Below the pieces are notes generated by a model. That model was not told where the DNA came from and ran no database searches. It worked only from the letters and a program-made list of their open reading frames with translations. A DNA stretch of 26,089 bases from DATBAK01 sp038240075 (GTDB lineage Bacteria; Actinomycetota; Acidimicrobiia; IMCC26256; PALSA-610). Positions 1-6,741 of this stretch are shown here, piece after piece (positions within the stretch are counted from its first letter, which is position 1; each line of letters starts with the position of its first letter). The DNA lies in NCBI GenBank assembly GCA_038240075.1, contig JBBSEC010000066.1, forward strand, positions 1 to 26,089, given 5' to 3'. The position numbers and the translations under genes were made by a program.

Positions 1-351
1 CGACGCGATGCGCACGGGTGCCTGCGGCGCGACGCCGAGATCGGTGACGACGCCGTCGTCGATGTCGCCGATCGAGATCGCGGTGGTTCCCTGCCGGCTC
101 CGGGCCCACGCCGCGATCGCCTGGTTGGCCGTCGCGATCGGTCCGAGCCCCGTCGTGGTTGTCACCGACGGCTTGCTCGGTTTCGTGGTCGTCGTGGTCG
201 ACAGGTCACCCGGTGCCGACGGCGCGGCGCCCTTCTTCGAGCCCGAGTGGGCGGTCGAGGTGCAGGCCACGGCGGACGTCGTCCAGAGCGCGACGATCAA
301 CACGAACCGTCCCGTCCTCAACGGACGAGACCGGTCGATTCGGGAACGCAT
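1..351 (-). CDS. Lipoprotein, N-terminal part (gene cut by window edge)
   Basis: The frame is open from ATG at 351 down to base 1 (117 codons) and continues outside the window. The N-terminus has basic residues (MRSRIDRSRPLRTGR), a hydrophobic stretch and a lipobox-like TSAVAC, so Cys is the likely lipidated residue and the protein is probably an anchored envelope lipoprotein. A Ser/Thr/Pro/Lys-rich linker with a TTTTTK run follows, and a folded domain begins at about residue 75 (NQAIAAWARSRQGTTAISIGD). The last visible residues, APVRIAS, resemble the segment just before the SxxK of class A beta-lactamase-like serine hydrolases, but the catalytic region is not visible and this is only a guess. 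A GATAAT -10-like hexamer (369-374, minus strand) lies 17 bases before the ATG. Confidence 0.7.
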   Translation of the reverse strand, partial: MRSRIDRSRPLRTGRFVLIVALWTTSAVACTSTAHSGSKKGAAPSAPGDLSTTTTTKPSKPSVTTTTGLGPIATANQAIAAWARSRQGTTAISIGDIDDGVVTDLGVAPQAPVRIAS

Positions 352-426
352 TGCTCGGGCCACACGCAATTATCGTCGCCCACGCACACGCATCCGGCGC
401 GGACCGCTCGGACTGAGCGGCAGGAG

Positions 427-441
427 CTCGAGCTGCTCGAG
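427..441. repeat. Perfect 7-bp inverted repeat in a 157-bp gene gap
   Basis: CTCGAGC-T-GCTCGAG lies between the end of the YqeY gene (509) and the start of the lipoprotein gene (351), both on the minus strand. It could be the end of the YqeY operon transcript or an operator for the lipoprotein gene. No T-tract follows. Apart from this and the -10-like site I see nothing else in 352-508. Confidence 0.35.
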
Positions 442-508
442 GTTCTCGATTCCTTCCGCGATCACCGCGAGCGAGATCTGGTGTCACGCCGGCGCGACGC
501 GGAGGCCG

Positions 509-967
509 TTACCCCAGGCCGAGCGCGATCTTCACGGCGGCGGCAATTCGAGCCCCGTCGGCACCGTCGCCCACCCGTTCCCGCACCGCCTTGACCGCGG
601 CGCCCATCGCCTTGCCGCCCGTCGCTCCCGATGCCGCCGCCGCCGCGACCGCGTCCTGCACGATGGCGGCGAGCGCGGCGTCGTCCATCTCCGGCGGCAT
701 GTAGGCGGCCAGCACCGCGGCTTCGGCCCGCTCGCGCTCGGCCCGGTCGGCGCGCCCGCCGGTGTCGTACATCTCGGCGGCCTCGTGGCGCTTCTTCATC
801 TCGCTCCGCAACACCGACATCACCTCGGCGTCCGAGAGGCTCACCTGCTCCTTGCCCGCGACCTCGGCCTTGGTGACCGCGGCCAGGGCCATGCGCAACG
901 TCGCGACCTTCACGTCGTCACGCGCGCGCATCGCTGCGGTCAGATCGGCTCGCAGTTGCTCTTTCAA
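509..967 (-). CDS. yqeY: GatB/YqeY domain protein
   Basis: This 152-aa protein belongs to the GatB/YqeY family, whose members resemble the tRNA-binding tail of the amidotransferase subunit GatB; the cellular role is unsettled. Family features visible are an N-terminal helical domain (LKEQLRADLTAAMRARD, then VATLRMALAAV) and the later YMPPEMDD and GKAMGAAVKAVRERVGDG segments, ending with an AAAVKIALG helix. Length matches the usual 145-155 aa. I chose TTG at 967 because GAGGAG lies 6 bases upstream and the family consensus begins there. The TTG overlaps the TGA of the preceding LLM oxidoreductase gene (TTGA at 964-967), which suggests translational coupling. It is the last gene of a five-gene minus-strand operon. 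The frame stays open far upstream, but that part is antisense noise inside the LLM gene. Confidence 0.9.
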   Translation of the reverse strand: MKEQLRADLTAAMRARDDVKVATLRMALAAVTKAEVAGKEQVSLSDAEVMSVLRSEMKKRHEAAEMYDTGGRADRAERERAEAAVLAAYMPPEMDDAALAAIVQDAVAAAAASGATGGKAMGAAVKAVRERVGDGADGARIAAAVKIALGLG

Positions 968-2055
968 CTCACGCTCCTCGCGCGTCCGGGATTGGCGGGC
1001 CACCGGTCGAACCGACCCTTCGGCCGGAGATCGCGGTACGCGGCGACGATCGGCTCGAGCTCCGACGGTGTCGCGCCGTGCAGGATCACACCGTCGGCAC
1101 CGGCGTCGAACTGGTCGATCACCCGCGCCGCGCGCTGCGCGGCCGAGCCGGTCGCGGAGGCGGCGAGCCACTCGGACGGGATCAACGTCGCGAGGTGCTC
1201 GAGTAGCTCGGCGTCGGCGATCGCGTCGAACGCGCCGGGGAACCCCGAGACGAGATCGTCGGCGCGAAAGCGGGCGAGCACCTGAGGATCCCAACCGTTC
1301 ACCGAGATGAGGAGATCGCCGTAGCCCTGGAGGTAGGTCGCGAACCGCCCGACGAGCTTGCGCATCCGCAGCTCGTCGTCGATGTGGTCGCCGACAGTCG
1401 CGAGCACCGACCACACGCGCACGTCGGCCGGGTCGCGGCCCGCTTGCTCCGCGCCGCGGCGAACCGCGGCAACCGACCGTGCGAGCGTCTCGTCGGTGAA
1501 GAACGTGTGCAGCACCACTCCGTCGGCGACGCGACCGGCGAACTCCAACGTCTTCTCGCCGAGCGCGACGAGCATGATCGGGATGTCCTCGGCGAACGCG
1601 GTGTCCTGGCAGAGGAACGCGTACTTGCCGGCCGGGCCGTCGTGGCCGATCACCATCTCGCCGTGCCACAACCGGCGCATGATGTCGGCGAAGTCTTCGA
1701 GCTGGGCCATCGTGACGTGCGGCAGGCCCATCACGTCGAAGAGCGCGTCGAACCCGCGTCCCAGCCCGAGCGCGAAGCGTCCATCGGTCATGCGGTGCAT
1801 CGTCGTGGCGAGGGTGGCGGTCACGAGCGGATGGCGCGTGTTGTGGTTCGTGGCCGCGGTCGCGACGCCGAGGTTCGTGCTGACCGCGCCGACCGCGCCC
1901 GACAGGACCCCGGCGTCCTTGAGGTTGAACCGTTCCGATACGAACGCGCTGCCGAGCCCGATGCGCTCCGCGACGCGCACCTCGTCGACCAGATCGCGCG
2001 GCGAGTTCGAGTGGCCGGCCAACGTGTAGAACCCGAGCTCTGTGAGCTGCTCCAT
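964..2055 (-). CDS. LLM-class (luciferase-like) F420-dependent oxidoreductase
   Basis: A 363-aa protein with the luciferase-like TIM-barrel fold. It opens with ELGFYTLAGHSNSP, followed by the family segments VAERIGLGSAFVSERF, VATAATNHNTRHPLVTA and the typical RFALGLGRGFDALFDVMG. Actinobacterial members usually use cofactor F420 to reduce or oxidise diverse substrates in the cytoplasm; substrate cannot be read here. The sequence is close in style to the subgroup often named MSMEG_2249-like (from memory, not searched). The ATG at 2055 has a TAAGTT hexamer 8 bases upstream (2064-2069) and no Shine-Dalgarno, so an internal leaderless promoter is possible, in addition to read-through from upstream genes. 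Its TGA overlaps the TTG of the YqeY gene. Confidence 0.9.
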   Translation of the reverse strand: MEQLTELGFYTLAGHSNSPRDLVDEVRVAERIGLGSAFVSERFNLKDAGVLSGAVGAVSTNLGVATAATNHNTRHPLVTATLATTMHRMTDGRFALGLGRGFDALFDVMGLPHVTMAQLEDFADIMRRLWHGEMVIGHDGPAGKYAFLCQDTAFAEDIPIMLVALGEKTLEFAGRVADGVVLHTFFTDETLARSVAAVRRGAEQAGRDPADVRVWSVLATVGDHIDDELRMRKLVGRFATYLQGYGDLLISVNGWDPQVLARFRADDLVSGFPGAFDAIADAELLEHLATLIPSEWLAASATGSAAQRAARVIDQFDAGADGVILHGATPSELEPIVAAYRDLRPKGRFDRWPANPGRARSVS

Positions 2056-2066
2056 GGCGGGCGAAC

Positions 2067-2155
2067 TTAGCTGGCGCCGGACCTCGGAGATCGGGGCCCG
2101 AGGCGCACCCAGAGTCGGTCGTCGTCGAGCACGGTGTCGACGGTCAGGCCGGCGG
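2067..2155 (-). other. Displaced C-terminus of the methyltransferase (apparent frameshift)
   Basis: In the frame one base away from the methyltransferase, this stretch reads AAGLTVDTVLDDDRLW and then VRLGPRS, with a TAA at 2067-2069. Motor-like endings of this kind (a short strand, then R-W-V-R-L) are usual for class I methyltransferases of this group, while the in-frame ending PPA followed by a stop is abrupt. The breakpoint lies at about 2155-2156. Confidence 0.6.
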
Positions 2156-2755
2156 CTGGGCCATCGCGGTGAGTCGCTCGTCGTCGAGGTCGTACGCGGT
2201 GAACGTCTGCTCGTACCGGTCGTCGTCGATCTCGTAGGCGATCGTGGCCGTGATGGTGTCCGGTGCCGGCCTTGCGATGTCGTAGATCTCGCTCCTGATG
2301 CCGGGCCGGTCGCGCCGCGACGGCTCGACCGTGTTGACCCAACCCGGCGGGTACCGCTGCACGATCACGCAGCCGGCGTCGGCAACGTGGGCCGCCGCGA
2401 CCGCGAGGAACGCGTCGCCGAGCCCATCGTTCACGAAGTGACTCGCGAGCAGTACGACAGGCCACGCTCGCGGGGAGAGGTCGAGGGTCGCGATGTCGGC
2501 GCAGATGCTCTCCACGCCGTCGATGGTCTCGAAGTGGGCGAGCATCGCGGTGCTGTTGTCGACGCCGGTGATCGCGTGGCCGCGCGGCACGAGGTGGCGC
2601 GACATGCGTCCGACTCCGCAACCGAGCTCGAGGATCGCGGTTGCCGGCGGAATCGCGGCGTCGATGATCGCCGCCTCCTCGTGGCCGGGGACCAACAGGT
2701 AGACGCGCACCGGGCACCCGTCGGGCGCAACCCCTCGTTCGGAGTCGACGGTCAT
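2144..2755 (-). CDS. Class I SAM-dependent methyltransferase (C-terminus probably frameshifted)
   Basis: As read, this encodes 203 aa. Motif I of the Rossmann methyltransferase fold is ILELGCGVGR (about residues 41-50), followed by ITGVDNSTAML (motif II acidic residue) and ICADIATLDL (motif III region), so it binds SAM. The substrate is unknown. The ATG at 2755 overlaps the stop of the upstream beta-lactamase-fold gene as ATGA. The end is odd: the frame stops after AMAQPPA. One extra base after the CAG codon (2156-2158) would give CAGGCCGCC and continue in a good family-like tail (AAGLTVDTVLDDDR, then WVRL) to a TAA at 2067, only 11 bases before the next start. I read this as a single-base deletion or a sequencing error; the intact protein would be about 229 aa. 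Confidence 0.85.
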   Translation of the reverse strand: MTVDSERGVAPDGCPVRVYLLVPGHEEAAIIDAAIPPATAILELGCGVGRMSRHLVPRGHAITGVDNSTAMLAHFETIDGVESICADIATLDLSPRAWPVVLLASHFVNDGLGDAFLAVAAAHVADAGCVIVQRYPPGWVNTVEPSRRDRPGIRSEIYDIARPAPDTITATIAYEIDDDRYEQTFTAYDLDDERLTAMAQPPA

Positions 2756-3894
2756 CGGCGAAAGCGACGTCTTCTCTGCGGCTCAGCAACCGGTTCCGAC
2801 GTCGTCCCGGCGAGGTCGTCGAGATCGCGGGAGAGAGCCCGAAGCAGACCGCGGCGCCGGATGAACGCCATCTCGTAGTCGATGATCCCGTTGAACACGA
2901 CCCCGACCGCGAGCGAGCGCTCGGGGTCGGCGAACGCGAAGGACGTTCCGACGTGTCCCGAGTGTCCGAACGACGACGGACTGCAGCCGTCGCCGAACGC
3001 ATGCTGCTCGAGCCGGGTCATGAAGCCGAGCCCGTACGCGCACACGCGATCCAGAACCACGTCGAACTCGGGCTCCCGAGCGGTCCGGCAGAACTGGCCG
3101 AGCACGGCCGCACTCGGGAGCGCGTCGTTGCCGCGTCCGGCGAGGCGGGCGAGCAATGCGGAGTAGAAGCTCGCGAGGTCGCGGGCATTCGCGTAGCCGC
3201 CGTGGGCGGGATTGGTCTCGGTGCAGACGCGCTCGCTGCGCTCGAACAGCATCGGGAACGATCCGAGGTGCCGCAGGTCGCAGTTGACGCCGATCCTCGG
3301 GACGACCCGGACGTACTCGTCGTGTGTCATGCCGATGAACGTGTCGGACAGGCCGAGCGGCTCGAGCACCTCCGCGCGCATGAGCTCGCGCAGTGGCCGA
3401 TCCGCGATGGTTTCGACCAGCCATCCGAGAATCTGCCATCCCGCGTACTCGCTGTAGCCGGCGCTCTGACCGATGCGCCACCCGACGGGCTTGGCGACCC
3501 GACTCACCACCGCGCGTCGTTTGGCCGGCGCGATGAGCTCGGCCGGCAGACCCATCATCTGATGGAGTCCCGCGGTGTGGGTCATGAGGTGCCGCACCGT
3601 GACTCCGTCTTCGAGGCACCGCAGATCGGGCAGGTGCGTCGCGAGGGGTTCGTCGAGGGTGCACGCGCCTTCCTCGACGAGTCGCGCGATCAGAACCGCG
3701 AGGAACGGCTTGATCGTGCAGTAGACGCGGAAGATGTCGTCCGGTTCGACCGGCTTCCCGAGACCGTTGTCGCCGCGCGCCACATCGAGCAGCCGCTCGC
3801 CGCCCACTTCGGCGACGATCTGCGCGCCCCGCATGAAGCGGTCGTCTTCGAACTCGAAGTCGAGGCGTTCGAGGGTCCGCGCGAACTCGCTCAC
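2752..3894 (-). CDS. Beta-lactamase-fold (class C-like) protein with altered catalytic motifs
   Basis: A 380-aa protein of the serine beta-lactamase / penicillin-binding-protein fold (CubicO-like). Family landmarks are clear: the FRVY..IKPFLAVLIARLVEEG helix, LTxHTAGL-like LMTHTAGLHQMMG, the GYSEYAGWQILGWLVE block and FGHSGHVGTSFAFADPE near the end. However, the nucleophile position of SxxK is Cys59 (C-T-I-K, codon TGC) and the Y-x-N motif reads Y147-S-E149. It may use Cys, or have lost hydrolase activity. The start is GTG at 3894, overlapping the TGA of the SCP2-like gene (GTGA); longer upstream frames lie inside that gene. The stop overlaps the methyltransferase ATG. No signal peptide is seen, so it is probably cytoplasmic. 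Confidence 0.85.
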   Translation of the reverse strand: MSEFARTLERLDFEFEDDRFMRGAQIVAEVGGERLLDVARGDNGLGKPVEPDDIFRVYCTIKPFLAVLIARLVEEGACTLDEPLATHLPDLRCLEDGVTVRHLMTHTAGLHQMMGLPAELIAPAKRRAVVSRVAKPVGWRIGQSAGYSEYAGWQILGWLVETIADRPLRELMRAEVLEPLGLSDTFIGMTHDEYVRVVPRIGVNCDLRHLGSFPMLFERSERVCTETNPAHGGYANARDLASFYSALLARLAGRGNDALPSAAVLGQFCRTAREPEFDVVLDRVCAYGLGFMTRLEQHAFGDGCSPSSFGHSGHVGTSFAFADPERSLAVGVVFNGIIDYEMAFIRRRGLLRALSRDLDDLAGTTSEPVAEPQRRRRFRR

Positions 3895-4649
3895 TCCGGA
3901 GCCGTCTGCTCCGCGAGCGCGTCGAGCGTGGCGATCCACTCCGGATCGGCCCACAGGTCGCCGAGCACCGACAACGCGAACCCGTGGCGTCCGCTGGCGA
4001 GCTCGGCGGCTTCGTACTCGGGGCTCTCCAGGATGCCGGCGAGCAACGCCATCGGGCCGATCGCGCCGTCGATCGTGCCGCCATCGAGCGCGTCGATGAC
4101 GGTGTGCTGTCCTGATCGGACGAGCGCGATCTCGCGGTAGCGCGTCCCGATGCGCACGTCGGGGGAGTCGACGTCGCCGAAACCTTCGGCGACCGGCTTG
4201 CCGTTCTCATAGCGCAGCCAATGGTGAACGGTGCCGAACGGCCCGCCCGTGAGCGTGTACGCGACAACGAGCGCGGCGTCGGGCACCGCGGGTGAGGCGG
4301 CGAGCTCGGGACGCCCGAGAAGGTCCGCCGGCGACGGGGGACCGGTGTACATGCCGTCGGCGACGGGCGCCACCACGGTCACCGCGCGCATCGCGTCGTC
4401 GTCGCGCAGCTCGCGACGCCAGATGCCCGCGGCGTCCGGCCGCGCGCACCGGATCTCGACGTCGGCGCGCTCGACCTCGCCGGCGTCGAACCGCGTGACC
4501 CGGCCGGCCTCGACGACGAGAACGAACCGCGTCCCGCCCGCGTCGAACTGGATCCGACACTCGTGTTCGGGCGCGAGCGCGACGGAGCGCACACCGGACC
4601 GCAACGCCTCGAACCACTCGTCTGAAAGAAACTGCATCAACGCCGCCAT
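3891..4649 (-). CDS. SCP2 sterol-carrier-like protein
   Basis: A 252-aa protein beginning QFLSDEWFEAL, a hallmark of actinobacterial SCP2-like lipid-binding proteins. The fold appears twice: residues 5-100 (CRIQFDAGGTRFVLVVEAGRV, then ADVEIRCARPDAAGIWRREL) and about 120-245 (LRYENGKPVAEGFGD, VRIGTRYREIALV, GTIDGAIGPMALLAGI). Such domains bind lipids or acyl-CoA in the cytosol; the ligand here is unknown. It is the first gene of the operon running down to YqeY. The ATG at 4649 is used; ATG at 4637 (starting MQFLSDEW) is an equally good alternative, and neither has a clear ribosome site. A GACAAT-like -10 lies about 15-20 bases upstream. A 48-bp hairpin repeat and the end of the UbiA gene are further upstream. 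Confidence 0.8.
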   Translation of the reverse strand: MAALMQFLSDEWFEALRSGVRSVALAPEHECRIQFDAGGTRFVLVVEAGRVTRFDAGEVERADVEIRCARPDAAGIWRRELRDDDAMRAVTVVAPVADGMYTGPPSPADLLGRPELAASPAVPDAALVVAYTLTGGPFGTVHHWLRYENGKPVAEGFGDVDSPDVRIGTRYREIALVRSGQHTVIDALDGGTIDGAIGPMALLAGILESPEYEAAELASGRHGFALSVLGDLWADPEWIATLDALAEQTAPE

Positions 4650-4750
4650 CGAAGCGCGTCGTCGAGGATTGTCCGGCCCGACACGCTTCGCAGGCTATCG
4701 AGCGCGGCACACCTCCGGCGTCGGCCGTCGAGGCGCACGCGAGTTGCCGT

Positions 4751-4798
4751 CCTTGGTACTGCAGCTCTGTCGTATGCGTCATAGGTGCAGTACCAAGG
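4751..4798. repeat. 48-bp palindromic repeat, copy 1 of 3
   Basis: Perfect 13-bp arms (CCTTGGTACTGCA at 4751-4763, TGCAGTACCAAGG at 4786-4798) enclose a 22-nt loop. The loop holds TGTCGTATGCGT (4768-4779), which is identical in all three copies. This copy sits between the end of the UbiA gene (4837) and the start of the SCP2-like gene (4649), both minus strand. It is therefore downstream of UbiA. It could end transcription or be a dispersed mobile palindrome; no T-tract is present. The rest of the 187-bp gap 4650-4836 shows no gene. Confidence 0.85.
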
Positions 4799-4836
4799 AA
4801 CGCGCGGACCGCGCGAGGGCGGCGACGTGGTCGCGT

Positions 4837-5844
4837 TCACGACGCGCTCGCTGGTGCCGCAACCGATACGCCGACGGTCACGCGTGCAGGCAGAAGGTCG
4901 TGGCGGACGTCTCGAGCGAGGCCGAGGGAGGCGATCGCGGCGCCGCCGACGATGAGGTTCTGGTCGAGGGTCGACCAGCCGCCCATGTGCGTGGCGAGCT
5001 GGATGATCGCGGTGTAGACGAGCGCGCGACCGACGGTGGCGATCACCGCGATGTTGGCGACATCGCGGGTGCCGGCGTCGTCGCGTGAGAGGTCGGCGAG
5101 CATCGCTACCACGACGAGGATGTAGGCGATCATCGCGGCAGTCGTGCTCACCCCGCTCGGAAGCGCTCGGAGGGACACGACCACGCCCGCGCTCCAGAGC
5201 ACGGCCGAGAAGAGGCACGTCCGCTCCCGGCCGTGACGCACGAGCGTGGTGCGCTTCCCGTAGAGCCGGTCACCGCGCTCGTCGCGGAAGTCCTTCAGTG
5301 CGAGCCGGCCGATGAAACCGAGATACATGCCAGCGAGGAGTACCGGGTGCAGCTGGTGCGGGCCGGCGCCCGCGCTGAACGCACCGACGAGATAGGGGAC
5401 CGCGACGTAGCCGAGCGGGAGCAGCGCGGAGGTCAGCGCACCGCGACTGCTGAGCCGGAACGGCGGCAACGAGTAGGCCGCGGCGAGCGCGAGCCCGCCG
5501 GCGACGACCATGACGCTCAACCAACCCAGCGTTCCGGCCGCGCCCAGCGCGATCGCCGCGCCCGTGACCGCGATGGTGGTGACGTGGGAGCGCGTCGCGC
5601 GACCGGTGACGATGACCCGCCGTGCGTCGCCCGCGAGGTTCACGCGGTCGATCTCCTCGTCGGCGAGGTCGTTGACGGCAACCGCGAAGAGCATCCACGC
5701 GCCGACGGCAACGAGGGCGACGACCTGGCGCGCGAGCGACGGGACGTGGCCGGTCTGGACCATTCCCAACGCGGCGTCGAGCCCGAGCAGCACGGCGAAC
5801 GGCGGGCGGATCAGTCCCCGCACGATCTCCAAGGTCCGGTTCAT
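4837..5844 (-). CDS. UbiA-family prenyltransferase
   Basis: A 335-aa integral membrane protein with about eight or nine hydrophobic helices. UbiA enzymes attach a polyprenyl chain to an aromatic or other acceptor and need Mg2+. Both Asp-rich motifs are present: N58-D-L-A-D62 (then D66) and KDFRDERGD at 184-192. The YSLPPFR motif lies at 124-130. The acceptor (quinone ring, glycerol phosphate, heme or other) cannot be assigned. The ATG at 5844 has GGAGG 7 bases upstream and overlaps the stop of the 63-aa membrane-protein gene (ATGA, 5841-5844). It is the third gene of a tight operon with a guanylate-kinase-like protein, an unusual partner. A longer open frame extends upstream but is out of frame with the real neighbours. 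Confidence 0.92.
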   Translation of the reverse strand: MNRTLEIVRGLIRPPFAVLLGLDAALGMVQTGHVPSLARQVVALVAVGAWMLFAVAVNDLADEEIDRVNLAGDARRVIVTGRATRSHVTTIAVTGAAIALGAAGTLGWLSVMVVAGGLALAAAYSLPPFRLSSRGALTSALLPLGYVAVPYLVGAFSAGAGPHQLHPVLLAGMYLGFIGRLALKDFRDERGDRLYGKRTTLVRHGRERTCLFSAVLWSAGVVVSLRALPSGVSTTAAMIAYILVVVAMLADLSRDDAGTRDVANIAVIATVGRALVYTAIIQLATHMGGWSTLDQNLIVGGAAIASLGLARDVRHDLLPARVTVGVSVAAPASAS

Positions 5845-6032
5845 TTGTTGCCTCCCATGACACCGTGCGACAGCACCGACGCAATCAGCCCGACGATGAC
5901 GACGCCCACGCTCATGACCGTGAACGCGGCCACCACGATCAGGGCAACGTGCCATCCCGAGAATCGGCGTTGGCCACTCCAGTCGCCGTTGTCCCGGTCG
6001 CCACCATCTCGGGCACCGTTGGGTTCGTTCAT
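5841..6032 (-). CDS. Small single-pass membrane protein, 63 aa
   Basis: A small gene between the kinase-like and UbiA genes. The N-terminal 25 residues are polar and acidic/Gly-rich (MNEPNGARDGGDRDNGDW). They are followed by one transmembrane helix at about 27-54 (WHVALIVVAAFTVMSVGVVIV) and a short tail, SHGVMGGNK. The ATG at 6032 is preceded by GGAGG at 4-5 bases and overlaps the upstream stop (ATGA at 6029-6032). Its own TGA overlaps the UbiA ATG. Overlap on both sides makes it a genuine gene. It may be an accessory subunit or a membrane anchor for its neighbours; I recognise no family. Confidence 0.8.
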   Translation of the reverse strand: MNEPNGARDGGDRDNGDWSGQRRFSGWHVALIVVAAFTVMSVGVVIVGLIASVLSHGVMGGNK

Positions 6033-6646
6033 CTCGCCTCCAGAAGTTGTGGAGCGAAGTCGCTCCGGATGGCGTGCTCGACGGCGTCGATGACGATGTC
6101 GAGCGAGCCGTGGTTGTCGAAATGGCGGTGCGCGACGCGTCGGCCCTCGACGAGCTCGCGCTCGTTGTCGACGAGGCGTGCGTCGAGCTCGGTCGGCGCG
6201 CACCCGCGGGTCGCGAGCCGGGACCCGACGACATGGCGGGGCGCGTCGACCTGGTAGATCACGAGGTCGGAGTAGACCGACCGCAGGATCGGGACGAGCG
6301 GTGCGCGGAGCATCACCGCGTCGACGGCGGAATCGCGTTCGGTCCAGACGATCGACGGCAACCCGTACCAGTACGGCATGCCGAACATCGACACGCTGTG
6401 CAGGAAGAAGCCGTCGTCGCGCCGGCGCAGGAACTCGGATTCGGAGACGAAGTGGTGCTCCACCGATCCCGAGTGCTCGTCGCGACGACGGGGCCGGGTC
6501 GTCCAGGTCGGATGCACCGCGATGACACCCCCGGCGACGAGGGCACGGACCACCGACGACTTGCCGGTGCCGGACGGACCGATGAACACGAGGAGGGACG
6601 GGTCGTTCTGCGTCATGCCGTTCTGCGTCATGCCGTTCTGCGTCAT
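6029..6646 (-). CDS. Guanylate-kinase-like P-loop protein
   Basis: A 205-aa protein. The Walker A motif is GPSGTGKS (residues 23-30). The guanylate-kinase pattern follows: WTTRPRRRDEHSG (TTRP, 49-52), HHFVSESEFLRRRDDGFF, and MFGMPYWYGLP where guanylate kinases have the FGxxYGTP segment. The C-terminal half has IYQVDAPRHVVGSRLATRG, a lid-like region. Ribose-1,5-bisphosphate kinase PhnN has the same fold, so the substrate could be a nucleotide or a sugar phosphate. It is not likely to be the housekeeping Gmk because of its context and divergence. The N-terminus is a tandem MTQNG repeat with three in-frame ATGs (6646, 6631, 6616). I chose the first because a CATTGT hexamer sits 6 bases upstream (leaderless type). 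It is the first gene of the operon. Confidence 0.82.
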   Translation of the reverse strand: MTQNGMTQNGMTQNDPSLLVFIGPSGTGKSSVVRALVAGGVIAVHPTWTTRPRRRDEHSGSVEHHFVSESEFLRRRDDGFFLHSVSMFGMPYWYGLPSIVWTERDSAVDAVMLRAPLVPILRSVYSDLVIYQVDAPRHVVGSRLATRGCAPTELDARLVDNERELVEGRRVAHRHFDNHGSLDIVIDAVEHAIRSDFAPQLLEAR

Positions 6647-6648
6647 GT
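6604..6648 (-). repeat. Three 15-bp tandem repeats over the kinase start
   Basis: The plus-strand unit GTTCTGCGTCATGCC occurs nearly three times in a row. In the gene it encodes MTQNG-MTQNG-MTQND, with an ATG in each unit. Copy-number change would add or remove 5 residues without a frameshift. Confidence 0.8.
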
Positions 6649-6741
6649 ATCGACAATGAGGCAGGAGCGGCCGGGCGCATATCCGGAGTGGCCCCCATCT
6701 CGGCGTGGGGAGCACCCAGGCAGCCCGTACCCTTGGCGGCG

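Noticed and set aside
8..1285. A 425-codon plus-strand open frame at the window start
   Set aside because: It lies opposite the lipoprotein and YqeY genes. It has low-complexity Arg/Ser/Ala composition and no family similarity, as expected for an antisense frame in GC-rich DNA.
6601..6650. Phase-variable on/off switch in the kinase gene
   Set aside because: The repeat unit is 15 bp, a multiple of three, so copy-number change cannot shift the frame; only N-terminal length could vary.
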